From Lachnospiraceae bacterium (GTDB lineage: Bacteria > Bacillota > Clostridia > Lachnospirales > Lachnospiraceae): a DNA stretch of 64,000 bases. Below are positions 16,448 to 26,703 of the stretch, one piece after another. The notes beneath the pieces are model-generated. The model made no database searches. It was not told the DNA's origin and saw only the letters and a list, made by a program, of their open reading frames with translations. Numbering within the stretch: the stretch's first letter is position 1; each line of letters starts with the position of its first letter. The position numbers and the translations under genes are program-made. The stretch spans positions 1-64,000 of the forward strand of contig JAQXLY010000035.1 of assembly GCA_029012365.1 (NCBI GenBank), in the 5' to 3' direction.

Positions 16448-18622
16448 ATGATTCGGAAAAACAATACAGGTGCTTCCCTGATTTTTATCATTGCCTGCAT
16501 TGCGGTGGTAACGGTTGTGGGGCTGGCTGTTTTAGTAGTGACAACCCAGAACCGGGAAATGAAAATGTTAGAAGGGAAAGCGCAGGAAACATTTTATGAG
16601 GCAGACGGGATTTCGGATGAGCTTGTCATTGCTCTGGAATCTCTGGCACAGGAGGCTGCAGCGGAGGCATATGCCGACCTTTTGTTGCAATATACGGTTT
16701 CGGAAGAGGAGGCGGCGGCAACCGGTGTTTCCGCAAAATCGGTACGGCTTACGCGGTACTTTGACTATTTTGCCGGAGCACTAAAGAAAAAAATAGAGGC
16801 TGCAGGTTCCCTGCAGGCATTGTTTGAAACTGCGATGGGCATCTCCGATGCGGAGGCTTTAGGGATAAGCATCGGCTGTGGGGGGACGGTAACAGAGCCG
16901 GAGGAGATTGAAGTGGCCGGCGACAGAGTCTATAGGAAAAACATACGGCTTAAGGATGTGACGTTTTCCTTTACCGCGGCGGACGGATATCAGACGAAGA
17001 TTATTACCGACTTAGTGATTCGGGCAAAGAATCCGGAGGGAGAAAGAACTCTGGGCAATCCGGGAAAGAATCACTTTGCGGAGTATGCCCTGCTGACTCC
17101 GGGGAGTGTGACGGCATTACTCGGAAGCGGTCAGCCTATTTCAATAAACGGGAGTGTATATTCCGGCGGCACACTTGCCCTGACATCGAGTACGGTATCC
17201 ATGACGATTGAGAATGCAAAGCAGGTGCTGGTAAAGGATACGGTTACGGTAGACAAGGCGGCACTTACCATAAAGAATAACGAGACAGAGAAGTATACCG
17301 GCGTATGGGCAGGAGGAATTGATTTAAAATCGGGCGGTGCACTTTCCATAGAAACGAATTGCTATGTAGCGGATGATTTGGAGATAGAAGGAAACGGAAC
17401 CTCTTTTGTGATGAGCGGGGCGGGAAAGGAATATGTAGGCTACAGCGGTGGTATGGGAGATACGGCGGACAGTAGTGCGATTACCATTAATAAGGCATCC
17501 GATATTACACTTGACCTGAGTGGTCTGGAGAGACTCTGCCTTACCGGAAATTCGTATATTAAGGATGAGGTATGGGGGAATGCAAGCCTCGAAACGTCCA
17601 TGAAGCTCGGCGTGCTACAGGGAGAATCGGTAGCATACAAAGAAATGCAGGCGGCGTATCTGGTGCCGGGAGAGTGCTTAAAGACCGGGTACAATCCGAT
17701 GCCAAAGAGTGATTTTGATGCCTGCGGAGGTACTGTCGCAGACTGTCTGATAAATCTTAGCTGGCTTACGAAAAAGAACGGTGTAGTGACCGAATGGGAT
17801 TTGAGCCGGTATCTGGACGCCACAGAGCCCGTAGTAACCCGTTATGTACAGTTTGACGGCGGAACCACGGTGTTTGTGTATCTGTATCTGAATTTTGCTT
17901 CGGAGGAAGCGGCAGCGGAATATTTCAGAGAGTATATGAATACGGAGCAGGGTGCCGGGATAAAGGCCCAGATGAGCCGTATGGATGCGCTTGGAGCGGG
18001 AAGTGTTATCAAGCTCGCAATGAATAATTATCTTTTGGGTAACGGCATTGTATATGATGCGGGAGGATTACGGCTTGAGAATCCTTTACTGACCCCGGAG
18101 GAGAGGGCGAGACTCATTGCCGGACGGATTACGATAAAGAAACGGAAGGAAAGCCTGTTTTACGGATTGCATGCAAATGCCGCAGTGGGAACCATGGGAG
18201 CAGGTTATGATGTTGTTACGGATAAGCTTCTGAATATAGAGACGCTTCGCGGGGAACCGGCGGCTTTGGTTTATAAACAGGTTGAGGTGGGAGAAAACCG
18301 TTATGATTTTTATGTATATAACGGAGAAGGAAGCACGTGTACGATTACGGAAAATGCCAATGTAAACGGAATTATACTTGTAAACGGGAAATTAAATATC
18401 AGTGCTACCACATTTCATGTAAACGGTCTTGTGATTGCAACAGAGGGAGTGGAGTTTACAAGCGGGGCGACCCTGCGGGCGAATGAGACTGTTGTGAATG
18501 AGATGCTCTCGGTGCAGGATGTGGGAAGGTTTTTTAAGGGGTACGGTATGGCACCCGAAGCGGGAGGAACGGCTTCCTCCGACGCGGTGGAGATTTCCTT
18601 TGAGGAATGGAAGAAAAATTAG
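16448..18622 (+). CDS. PilX-like minor pilin with large extracellular beta domain
   Basis: A 724-residue protein. A short leader RKNNTG is followed by a long hydrophobic helix, ASLIFIIACIAVVTVVGLAV, and the pattern QNREMKMLEGKAQETFYEADG seen in PilX N-terminal domains, in which mature +5 Glu is absent. The rest is beta-rich with repeated strands such as VLVKDTVTVDKAALTI and TINKASDITLDLSG, resembling a beta helix. I chose the ATG at 16448 because AGGAGG lies 5 bases before it; an ATG at 16421 sharing a base with the preceding stop is also possible. Probably a surface-exposed minor pilin. Confidence 0.8.
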   Translation: MIRKNNTGASLIFIIACIAVVTVVGLAVLVVTTQNREMKMLEGKAQETFYEADGISDELVIALESLAQEAAAEAYADLLLQYTVSEEEAAATGVSAKSVRLTRYFDYFAGALKKKIEAAGSLQALFETAMGISDAEALGISIGCGGTVTEPEEIEVAGDRVYRKNIRLKDVTFSFTAADGYQTKIITDLVIRAKNPEGERTLGNPGKNHFAEYALLTPGSVTALLGSGQPISINGSVYSGGTLALTSSTVSMTIENAKQVLVKDTVTVDKAALTIKNNETEKYTGVWAGGIDLKSGGALSIETNCYVADDLEIEGNGTSFVMSGAGKEYVGYSGGMGDTADSSAITINKASDITLDLSGLERLCLTGNSYIKDEVWGNASLETSMKLGVLQGESVAYKEMQAAYLVPGECLKTGYNPMPKSDFDACGGTVADCLINLSWLTKKNGVVTEWDLSRYLDATEPVVTRYVQFDGGTTVFVYLYLNFASEEAAAEYFREYMNTEQGAGIKAQMSRMDALGAGSVIKLAMNNYLLGNGIVYDAGGLRLENPLLTPEERARLIAGRITIKKRKESLFYGLHANAAVGTMGAGYDVVTDKLLNIETLRGEPAALVYKQVEVGENRYDFYVYNGEGSTCTITENANVNGIILVNGKLNISATTFHVNGLVIATEGVEFTSGATLRANETVVNEMLSVQDVGRFFKGYGMAPEAGGTASSDAVEISFEEWKKN

Positions 18623-18671
18623 GACTGTCAGGAAATGAGAGACAGGATTTTAAAGGAGAGGAGACCGGAGT

Positions 18672-19178
18672 ATGGAAAGGCAGAGTACACAAAAGAATAA
18701 CCGGGGCTACTCTCTTATCGAGCTGATTGTCGTTGTGCTGATTATGGGGATTCTTGCCGGTGCAGTCGGAGGCGGAATTTCATTTATGCGCAGTATGGAT
18801 GTCTCCGCAACGGCAACAGAGCTGCTTTCTCTGCTGGAACGCACAAGGCTTCAGACGATTGCGGCAGAGGAGGGAGAGGCTGTTTCCCTGGAATTGTATG
18901 AGGAGAACGGGAAGTATGTTGCAAGCATCATGCAGGGCGGTGAAGAGATAGACAGAGAACGGCTTGTAGGAACCGGAATGACGATTACGGTATATGCCAC
19001 AAAGTCGGTGCCGCCGGAGACGATTGTATTAGAGGAGGGAGTGGCTCCGGTGTCCTTTTCGTATGAGAAATCAAACGGCGCATTTGTAAGCCGTTTTGAC
19101 AGGATTGTTCTGCGGGGAGGAACAAAGGAAGTGACGCTTTTTCTGGTGACCGGAACGGGACGGTGTTACGTGGAATAG
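18672..19178 (+). CDS. Minor pilin-like protein, GspH/FimT type
   Basis: A 168-residue prepilin. The leader QKNNRG precedes YSLIELIVVVLIMGILAG, with Glu at +5. The rest follows the GspH/FimT layout: a helix with ATELLSLLERTRLQTIAAEEG, then a beta domain with short strands ending in LVTGTGRCYVE. Length is typical of FimT/FimU. It lies third among the minor pilin genes and has an AGGAGAGGAG-type ribosome site. Confidence 0.88.
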   Translation: MERQSTQKNNRGYSLIELIVVVLIMGILAGAVGGGISFMRSMDVSATATELLSLLERTRLQTIAAEEGEAVSLELYEENGKYVASIMQGGEEIDRERLVGTGMTITVYATKSVPPETIVLEEGVAPVSFSYEKSNGAFVSRFDRIVLRGGTKEVTLFLVTGTGRCYVE

Positions 19179-19192
19179 AAAGGAGCAGGCAG

Positions 19193-19762
19193 ATGAGAGG
19201 GGAACAACGAAGCTGTAAAGACGGCGGATATACTTTAATTGAATTGATTGTGACCGTTTTGATTTCTGCCTGTGTGGTGGCTGCCGCAACCGGGTTTCTT
19301 GTTCTCGGATTACGGCGGTATCAGTCTATCAATCAGGAGACGGCATTGCAGACAGAGTCGCAGCTTACAGAGTTTTTTTTGACAGAGCTCTTCCAGGAGG
19401 CTTCGGCATTTGAGGAGATTGATGTTGCCGAGTTTCCGGCGGGAGGCGGGATTTCAAGTGCTGTAGCGGTGACACGTGACGGCAGGGAGTATCTGGTGGT
19501 TCATAGCGGAACCCAGCTTTGGTATGCGGAGGCAGCCGGGGCATCCAGAGAAGAACAGCTGGCAGCGGCAGCAGCTCTTCCGAAGTCGGAAAAGTTTTTG
19601 GCGGATTATGTAGTATCCTTTGATTTGATTCCGGGAAATGCTACGTTTGAAGAAATTGTGGCAGGGGACGGCTGGCTGAAGATAGAGACTCTTTTTTCGG
19701 TCGGAACAAAGCAGTATGTAAGTAATGTAATGATTGCACTTCGAAACGGAAAGCAGAATTAG
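19193..19762 (+). CDS. Minor pilin-like protein, PilW type
   Basis: A 189-residue prepilin-like protein. The leader ends CKDGG and is followed by YTLIELIVTVLISACVVAAA, with Glu at +5, then a long helix with SQLTEFFLTELFQEAS and a beta-rich C-terminal domain. The first-helix pattern resembles PilW. Start at ATG 19193 behind AAAGGAG. It lies directly before the giant surface protein, as pilW lies shortly before pilY1 in proteobacterial minor pilin operons. Confidence 0.85.
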   Translation: MRGEQRSCKDGGYTLIELIVTVLISACVVAAATGFLVLGLRRYQSINQETALQTESQLTEFFLTELFQEASAFEEIDVAEFPAGGGISSAVAVTRDGREYLVVHSGTQLWYAEAAGASREEQLAAAAALPKSEKFLADYVVSFDLIPGNATFEEIVAGDGWLKIETLFSVGTKQYVSNVMIALRNGKQN

Positions 19763-19771
19763 GAGGCAGAC

Positions 19772-22700
19772 ATGGAAAGAAGGAAGCGTACAGTTCTATA
19801 CAGTGTGCTTGCCGTACTGGCATTTTGTGCCGGTATCGGTATTTATTTTCATGCCTATGGCAAGCAGAAGGAGGAAGCTGCTGCAGCCGGGGCTGCCTAT
19901 TTTATAGATGAAAACGGAAAGATTGCGGTGCCGCCCGGAGGGATTTCCACGGAGGCACGTATTACAAGAGGAACAGAGGATAATCCTTTTTTTGCACTGG
20001 AAATTGTACCCTATGAAGGGTATGCGGAATTTGGGTATCTGATTGAAGGCTGTGAGCCGGTTGATTTTTCAAGATGCAGTAGCCCATGGCTTGAGGGCTA
20101 TCACAGAAAAAAAGTAAAATTTTTTAAGGATGATCCGCCGTTTCTGATGCCGGAGTGGGAGAAAAACAGAATTACTTCTAACGGAACTGCAAACCAGTAC
20201 GGTACGATGACACGTGTGGCAGACGGGACAGGAGATTACAAGCAGATTCCGACAGAGTGTACCTATACCCTAGGCGGAGCGGGTGGATATGAGAAGGCGA
20301 CACTATATGCCAGTGGACAGATTGATAGTAACGGGAATACTGTTAATTGGGGAGATATGAGCGGTGTATTTGTGACATTTCGTTATGATACCGCAGCCAC
20401 AGGCGTGCCGCGTTATTCCGCTATAGTGAATACAAAGCTTCAGGATGGTTTTTATAAATATTATTCTAATGAGGATGGGCACTGGGTATACCGGGCTCAG
20501 GGAACCGACGAGACAGAAGCGGATTTTTATGTCGGTGCCGGAACGGATTACGTGATTTTTGTGCCGGATGACCATGGCGAATATGTGGTGGATAAGGTTC
20601 TCGGAACAGAAAACAGCGGAACACTGGGTGCGATTATTTCTGCAGCAGAGGCCGTCTGGGATTATTCTTTAAGGTGGGGAAAGCTCAGTACAAGCAACCG
20701 ACAGACCGCATTGTATCTGGAAAAAGACGGTTACATAGCAAAGGAAGGCGGCAGCTATACCAGAACCATTGTAAAGGCTGATTATGTAAAGGTGGAAACA
20801 GGAACACCGGGAGCGGATTTTAAATGGAGTCCGCTAAGCTATGAGCGCTGTCTGGCTTTGACGGAGGCAGAAAAGGAGGCATATAAAAACCCTGACCACG
20901 AGGCGGCTTCTTTTATGCTGGTGCGTGAAAATCTGACAGTTTATGAGGGATATGTGCACGACAATATTTTCCTAAGGGAAACCGTTGACCTCGGATACGA
21001 GATGATAAACGGCGTCCGCACGCCGCTTAGGTGCGATAGCTGTAAAAGTGCGGGAGGGACGGATACCTGCGACGAATGTGAGAGACTGGTTGAGCTTAGG
21101 ATAAAAAACTTTCATTCGATTGTTTATACGGTGACACCGGAGGATTTAAACCAGAACTTGGATTTAATTGATCGGGCGGATATTATCAGTATTTCGGCAA
21201 CCAGTAAGGTAGGTACCTCTGTCGGGATGTATAAGGAAGCAAGGAGAGAGGAACTGTTTTCAAGAGCCGGTACACCTGCCGCAAGTGCGGTAAAGAACAT
21301 AGAAGGAGCAACCTTTGCGACCAATCAGCTCGACTGGGATGCGGTGCTTCGTATCTATGAGCGTGTGGCAATGGCGGAGTGCTGCTGCCCTATCGTGTTT
21401 GACACGGCGGCTTATAAAAGTGTAGGCTCCGGGACAAACGTAGCGGAGCAGAAGGCGGCTGTCAGTATTCCGCAGACTTACGGAAACGGTGTGACAACTT
21501 ACTTTAACGGAAAAGAAGGCTACAGTAATAATCTTTATAAGCTGTTTATGCTTTTAAATCAGATGAAGCCTGCTGTATTCGAGACCTTGTTCGGTAGTCT
21601 TACCGGGGCGAATTTTTCCGTGGTAGACACAACACAAACCGATAAGGACGGGAGTAAAATCAAAACCTGTAGCTTTACAAAGTGGAATCTTCCGGCAGAT
21701 GCCCCACAGGAGCAGAAAAATGCCATGGTGTATTGGAACGAGTACACCTTTCTTCCGTATGAGCTGATACCGGAGCAGGGAAAGCATAAGGATATACTGG
21801 ATTCTCTTGAAATTATGAACAGTATGGGAGATACGCTTTATCAGTTTGATTCCCAGGGGGCACAGAATATGTTAAGCGGCTGTCTGTATGTATTCCCTAC
21901 AGATAATTTGATGACGCTTGATTTCGGAAATCCAAATGCCGGCGGTTTGAAAAACGACCAGTACGGACATGAAGCATATGACTATTTTGATTCGGTAAAC
22001 GGAGATGATAACGGACCGCCGTTAGGCCTCGGAACGGCACTCAGTCTGCACTTTATTGTCAAAAAGACACAGGAGGAGGCTAAGGAAAGTCTGGAGGAGG
22101 GGGCTGTAAACAGGGATTACCGGGTTCTGGAGCTTTTGCCGTCCGCCGCATCGGTCTATAAATCGGATGCGGAGTGGAAGTTGTTTATGGTAAACTATGC
22201 CAATACCAAAGGGGAAGTCACGGTGGACAGGATGACAACCTCCGAGTTTAACGGAAAGCATGGGGATTTGCTTGGTAAGTATGATATGATTTATATCGGA
22301 GTCAATAAAGATGCAGCGGATGTTACGATGAACTTCGGCGGAGGGACCGATTATATCTATGCACATACCGGTCCCGGAGTTACACTGGATACGTCAAATG
22401 CGGAGAATGGGAAGTTGTATGGTCTGCTGGGAGCTGCGGATATTGAAAACCGGTTTGCGTATTCGGGAAATGACCTGACAGAATCAGCAAAGGAGAAGCT
22501 GTTTTTATATGCTAAGAACGGGGGACCGATTTTATTCGGCACAGGTTTTTATACAAATGAGAATGCGCAGGCAGAAGCACAGGGGATTGACCGTACCTCC
22601 AATGTGTTTGCACTGTCGGAGGAGCTTAAGTCGGATGCGGCTGCAGACAGCAGACGTTTGTACGAACCGGCATTTGTCGGAGCTACCCACGTGGAGCAGG

Positions 22701-24640
22701 CAAAGAAACTAAAATCGGCACTGAACAGAGGGCGGATAAGGCTTACCGTAACAGAGCAGCCGGTAAAGTATGACAGCGTGAAGACGCTTGACAGTGCAAA
22801 ATATGTGACCTCAGGCATGTTAAGGTATAAGTTTAAGGTGGCCGCCACAGAGGGACAGGAATATACGGTACAGTTATTTATCGACAGTAATAAGGACGGT
22901 GTATTTACGGACGGTGAGCAGGTGGCGTATGAGCTTTATCCGGTGGAGGAAGACGGGACACAGGGTGCACGGATTACATCAGGAACCGTAACCGGCGGAA
23001 ATACGTATACGGTAAGAAGCAGTCTGGGAACCGTAACCGGCAGCTTCCACTGGAAGCTCGCATTTGTGAAGGACAATGTAGTGCATACCTCGCTCGACGG
23101 TGTGTCAGCGGTGAAGGCGGCGGAGGCAAAGCAGGTGAAGGTATTGCAGATACTTCCGGAAACGATATCCTCCTGTACCGTTTATCTGCCGCAGGACGGA
23201 GAGGTGATAGGAAGCAGCGTGAATATTCCGGGTGCGACTACGTTACAAAAGCAGACTACAAAACGAATTTATGATTCGGTCAGGAGTCTGACGGAATATG
23301 AATTTTCCTTTGTGAGAAAAACGCAGAGTGAAGTAGTTTCCCTTCTGGGAGCGGATGAAAACGCCCTGATGTCGGAGTATGATATTCTGGTGCTTGGGTT
23401 TGCGGATCATTACAACGGAATTGCGGACACTGCATTACGCACGGCGTTAGAAGCCTTTATAAACGGCGGAAAGGGAGTTGTGTATACAAACAGTGTACTT
23501 TCACTTCCGGGAGCCGGTTCTGCTGCTGCGGATTTTTCAAGTCGTTTCAGAGAGCGGTTCGGCGTTGACCGGTACGGTATTACAAGGGTATCCACAAAAG
23601 GAGCCGCCTCCGGGTTGTTGGCGGCATACACAAGCGGAATCAGCCGTGATTTGCCGCGGAAGGCTTCCTCATCGACAGGTGCGGTGCAGTATGTGACGGC
23701 AAATGCAGGAGGAGTCGAATATATGCTGGCACAGGGAATCGGTAACGGGACATTGTTCCGCTACGGGCAGGGGATGACTTCCGGGGTGTCTACAACAAAG
23801 GCGGCGGTTATTAACAGGGGCACGATAACAAATTATCCGTTTACCCTTTCGGATGAGCTTTCGGTTTCGGAATCCCTTGTGCCGTATTACCAGCTTGATT
23901 TGGAAAAGGAGGCTACCTCCGTATGGCTGTGCCTGACAGGGGACGGGACTACGGGATTGGCAGGAGATTATTATAATACTACCGCCCATGATGTACGGAA
24001 CAATTATTATGTATACAGCTCCGGAAATGTAGGATATTTCGGTGCGGGGTATAATGCGGGTATGACAACGGATGAGGTACGGCTGTTTATCAATACACTG
24101 GTGGGTGTATATCGCCCAAAACCGGAATCGGCGGGAATTATTGTGGAAAATGCGGATGTGGCAAAGGTCGGAGCAGCTTATTATCTCTGTGTGGATTTGG
24201 ATTCGGCAAATAAGGAGAAACTAATCGGAAAGGACAGCTCCTCCGTATACCGGATATGGTATGGCGGTTCGATAATAGAGAGAACCGGTGAAAGCAAGAA
24301 GGTGTACTTCCGGATCAAAGACCCGAATGTGATACCGGCGGGACAGACGGCAGAGTATCAGCTGTTCTTTACAATAGAGAGGAACGGTACAGCTGTGGCG
24401 GAGAATTATGTGGTTTACGACGCAGGAGGGAATCCGGTAACGGATTTTGAGGCTGACACGATGTATTATACGTTTGTGAAGGTGACAAAGGAGTCTTCCG
24501 GAGGAGAGACGGCAATCGGAGAGACGAAGCTTACGATTACAACCGAATCGCGTTATCTGGAAGGCAGCACGGAGGTTTTCACAGGTGAAAAAAAGACCGA
24601 GGTACGTATTGTTCCGCGAGGAATGTTCGATTTGGATTAA
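19772..24640 (+). CDS. Giant membrane-anchored surface protein, possible pilus-tip protein (PilY1-like position)
   Basis: A 1622-residue protein with one N-terminal membrane segment (about residues 8-27) and no prepilin motif, so most of it should face outside. Residues 73-94 (ALEIVPYEGYAEFGYLIEG) resemble the start of DUF5057-type domains known to me from Clostridia. A four-cysteine cluster (C421, C424, C433, C436) could bind metal. Two similar alpha-beta modules begin at about residues 785 (VLELLPSAA) and 1124 (VLQILPETI), each followed by a YDxIxxGxx strand (YDMIYIGVN, YDILVLGFA), as in flavodoxin or class I amidotransferase folds. A segment with DSNKDGVFTDGEQ looks like a calcium loop. 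Its place after four minor pilins equals that of PilY1. Function is inferred from position only. Confidence 0.7.
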   Translation: MERRKRTVLYSVLAVLAFCAGIGIYFHAYGKQKEEAAAAGAAYFIDENGKIAVPPGGISTEARITRGTEDNPFFALEIVPYEGYAEFGYLIEGCEPVDFSRCSSPWLEGYHRKKVKFFKDDPPFLMPEWEKNRITSNGTANQYGTMTRVADGTGDYKQIPTECTYTLGGAGGYEKATLYASGQIDSNGNTVNWGDMSGVFVTFRYDTAATGVPRYSAIVNTKLQDGFYKYYSNEDGHWVYRAQGTDETEADFYVGAGTDYVIFVPDDHGEYVVDKVLGTENSGTLGAIISAAEAVWDYSLRWGKLSTSNRQTALYLEKDGYIAKEGGSYTRTIVKADYVKVETGTPGADFKWSPLSYERCLALTEAEKEAYKNPDHEAASFMLVRENLTVYEGYVHDNIFLRETVDLGYEMINGVRTPLRCDSCKSAGGTDTCDECERLVELRIKNFHSIVYTVTPEDLNQNLDLIDRADIISISATSKVGTSVGMYKEARREELFSRAGTPAASAVKNIEGATFATNQLDWDAVLRIYERVAMAECCCPIVFDTAAYKSVGSGTNVAEQKAAVSIPQTYGNGVTTYFNGKEGYSNNLYKLFMLLNQMKPAVFETLFGSLTGANFSVVDTTQTDKDGSKIKTCSFTKWNLPADAPQEQKNAMVYWNEYTFLPYELIPEQGKHKDILDSLEIMNSMGDTLYQFDSQGAQNMLSGCLYVFPTDNLMTLDFGNPNAGGLKNDQYGHEAYDYFDSVNGDDNGPPLGLGTALSLHFIVKKTQEEAKESLEEGAVNRDYRVLELLPSAASVYKSDAEWKLFMVNYANTKGEVTVDRMTTSEFNGKHGDLLGKYDMIYIGVNKDAADVTMNFGGGTDYIYAHTGPGVTLDTSNAENGKLYGLLGAADIENRFAYSGNDLTESAKEKLFLYAKNGGPILFGTGFYTNENAQAEAQGIDRTSNVFALSEELKSDAAADSRRLYEPAFVGATHVEQAKKLKSALNRGRIRLTVTEQPVKYDSVKTLDSAKYVTSGMLRYKFKVAATEGQEYTVQLFIDSNKDGVFTDGEQVAYELYPVEEDGTQGARITSGTVTGGNTYTVRSSLGTVTGSFHWKLAFVKDNVVHTSLDGVSAVKAAEAKQVKVLQILPETISSCTVYLPQDGEVIGSSVNIPGATTLQKQTTKRIYDSVRSLTEYEFSFVRKTQSEVVSLLGADENALMSEYDILVLGFADHYNGIADTALRTALEAFINGGKGVVYTNSVLSLPGAGSAAADFSSRFRERFGVDRYGITRVSTKGAASGLLAAYTSGISRDLPRKASSSTGAVQYVTANAGGVEYMLAQGIGNGTLFRYGQGMTSGVSTTKAAVINRGTITNYPFTLSDELSVSESLVPYYQLDLEKEATSVWLCLTGDGTTGLAGDYYNTTAHDVRNNYYVYSSGNVGYFGAGYNAGMTTDEVRLFINTLVGVYRPKPESAGIIVENADVAKVGAAYYLCVDLDSANKEKLIGKDSSSVYRIWYGGSIIERTGESKKVYFRIKDPNVIPAGQTAEYQLFFTIERNGTAVAENYVVYDAGGNPVTDFEADTMYYTFVKVTKESSGGETAIGETKLTITTESRYLEGSTEVFTGEKKTEVRIVPRGMFDLD

Positions 24641-24661
24641 ATGCAGGGAGAGGAAAAAGAG

Positions 24662-25345
24662 ATGGCAAAGATTTTGATTGTAGAGGATGACAGTAAGATT
24701 GCCCGTTTTGTAGAGCTGGAGCTAAAGCATGAGGGCTATGAAACGGAGACGGCAGCAGACGGCAGAACCGGGCTTTCCAAAGCACTGATGCCGGATACGG
24801 ATCTTGTTCTGTTAGATATTATGCTGCCGGAGCTTTCCGGAATGGAGGTATGCCGCAGAATCAGACAGGAGTCCCAGGTTCCGGTAATCATGCTGACGGC
24901 AAAGGGAGACGTGACGGACAAGGTGGCAGGACTTGATTTGGGAGCGGATGATTATATGACAAAGCCGTTTGCAATAGAAGAGCTGTTAGCCAGAATCCGT
25001 GTGGCACTCAAGCCGCGGACGGGAGCAGCCGGTAAAACGGAGGAAAAGCTGGTACATGGCAAACTGACACTGGACCTTGCGGCAAGGCAGGTGAGTTTCG
25101 GAAAGGAGCCTCTTGTGCTTACGAAAAAGGAGTTTGATTTGCTTGCCTTTTTGTTAAAAAACAAGAACCGCGCCGTTCCGAGAGAGGAGCTGCTTTCTGC
25201 GGTATGGGATTATGATTACGCGGGTGATACAAACGTGGTGGATGTGTACATTCGTTATTTGCGGCAGAAGGTGGAGGAGCCATTAAAGCTTCGTCTGATT
25301 GAAACCGTGCGGGGAGTGGGGTATATGATTCGGGATGAAAAATAG
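24662..25345 (+). CDS. OmpR-family response regulator
   Basis: A 227-residue transcription regulator. The receiver has the acidic pair E8-D9-D10, the phosphorylation site D52 (LVLLDIMLPELSG) and the lysine in YMTKPFAIEEL; the C-terminal winged helix carries LVLTKKEFDLLAFLLKN and the end VRGVGYMIR. The ATG at 24662 has GGAGAGG ahead of it. It starts 21 bases after the giant surface protein and overlaps the sensor kinase by 11 bases, so it is probably transcribed with the pilus genes. Targets are unknown. Confidence 0.95.
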   Translation: MAKILIVEDDSKIARFVELELKHEGYETETAADGRTGLSKALMPDTDLVLLDIMLPELSGMEVCRRIRQESQVPVIMLTAKGDVTDKVAGLDLGADDYMTKPFAIEELLARIRVALKPRTGAAGKTEEKLVHGKLTLDLAARQVSFGKEPLVLTKKEFDLLAFLLKNKNRAVPREELLSAVWDYDYAGDTNVVDVYIRYLRQKVEEPLKLRLIETVRGVGYMIRDEK

Positions 25346-26699
25346 TGAAAAGGAATCCACGTTGCAGATAAAGCTGTTTGACTCGCTCACCTGTAGAATC
25401 ACAGTTTATTTTACGGTTTTGTTTCTGGTTGCCGGGGTGTTTTTATTATGTTTGTTTACGGTGATACGCTTAAAAAGTATTTCCGACGTGTACAGGGAAG
25501 CGGCGAAGGAGTTTGCCTATCATTTGGAAAACAAAGCAGAGGGTATCGAAAGTATACACGAGGAGTGTACCTCTCTCGTTGTCAGGTCTGTGGAAAACAA
25601 GGAAGTAATATATCGTCTCGGAAAAGAGATGAATCGCTTTTCTATCGGGAAATGGCATTTTGAAAAGCAGGGTGGGAAAATGCGGTTATATGCAAGGTAT
25701 GTTGTACCGTTGGTTTTTTATAAAACGGAATGCAGTGCCGAGTTTGTATTTGATTGTACAGAAGATTGGAAGCAGGTGAAGGCAGAACTGATACGGTTCG
25801 CGGAGTGGGAGCTTGTGTTTGTGGTGTTTGCTGCCTTTGCCTGTTATATACTGGTCAGGGCAATGTTTCGTCCGATTGATGAGATGTCTGCGCAGGTGGG
25901 ACGACTGAATCTGCAGAATATTCATACGGAACGGTTAAGTGTTGAGGGAACGATGGATGAGCTGAAGACACTTGCCTCCGGCATCAATGAAATGTTAGAC
26001 CGGATGGAGCAGGCATATGAGGCACAGAAGCAGTTTGTGTCGGAAGCGTCTCATGAGCTGAGGACTCCGATTACGGTATTGCAGGGATATTCTGCCATGC
26101 TGAGACGCTGGGGAGCAGAGGACAGGGAGGTGCTTGCCGAATCGGTGGAGGCAATAGAATCGGAAGCAAAATCCATGCAGGAATTAGTTGAAAAGCTGTT
26201 GTTTCTGTCGCGCCATGAAAGGCGGAAGCTTCCTTTTGCCAAGGAATGGTTTGATATGGCAGAGGTGGTGCGTGAGCTTGAAAAGGAGATGGTATATCTT
26301 TCCGATACGCGGAATATGCAGTGTCCGGTTTGTGAGTCCGCGCGTGTCTACGGAGACCGTCAGGCATTAAAGCAGGCGATACGGGTATTTCTGGATAATG
26401 CCGTAAAGTATACAAGAGAAGGGGATACGATAGCTCTTTCCTGCCGGAACCGGCACGGAGCCTGTGAGATTACCGTAGAGGATACGGGTCTCGGAATGAA
26501 AAAAGAGGATATGGAAGGAATTTTCGGACGCTTTTTCCGGGCAGACACGGTACGGGGAAAGAATATAGAGGGACATGGTCTGGGGCTTTCGATTGCCCGT
26601 CTGATTATTGACGGACATGCCGGAAAGATTCTTGTAAGAAGCCAGTATACAAAGGGAAGCGCTTTTATTGTTTCGATTCCAAGACAAAGAGGTGTTTAA
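25335..26699 (+). CDS. Membrane sensor histidine kinase
   Basis: A 454-residue kinase. Membrane segments at about 23-44 and 160-176 flank an extracellular sensor of some 115 residues. A HAMP linker (MFRPIDEMSAQVGRL) follows, then the H-box SEASHELRTPITVLQ with H240, the N-box VFLDNAVKYTREGD, the G boxes VEDTGLGMKKEDM and GHGLGLSIARLI. Layout resembles ArlS/CssS-type kinases. It pairs with the regulator just upstream and is followed by the radical SAM gene after 4 bases. Confidence 0.95.
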   Translation: MKNSEKESTLQIKLFDSLTCRITVYFTVLFLVAGVFLLCLFTVIRLKSISDVYREAAKEFAYHLENKAEGIESIHEECTSLVVRSVENKEVIYRLGKEMNRFSIGKWHFEKQGGKMRLYARYVVPLVFYKTECSAEFVFDCTEDWKQVKAELIRFAEWELVFVVFAAFACYILVRAMFRPIDEMSAQVGRLNLQNIHTERLSVEGTMDELKTLASGINEMLDRMEQAYEAQKQFVSEASHELRTPITVLQGYSAMLRRWGAEDREVLAESVEAIESEAKSMQELVEKLLFLSRHERRKLPFAKEWFDMAEVVRELEKEMVYLSDTRNMQCPVCESARVYGDRQALKQAIRVFLDNAVKYTREGDTIALSCRNRHGACEITVEDTGLGMKKEDMEGIFGRFFRADTVRGKNIEGHGLGLSIARLIIDGHAGKILVRSQYTKGSAFIVSIPRQRGV

Positions 26700-26703
26700 C
26701 GAT

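Noticed and set aside
16448-24640. The large beta-rich proteins as phage tail or contractile-injection parts
   Set aside because: They follow prepilin peptidase and minor pilin genes, and no tail, sheath or baseplate genes are present.
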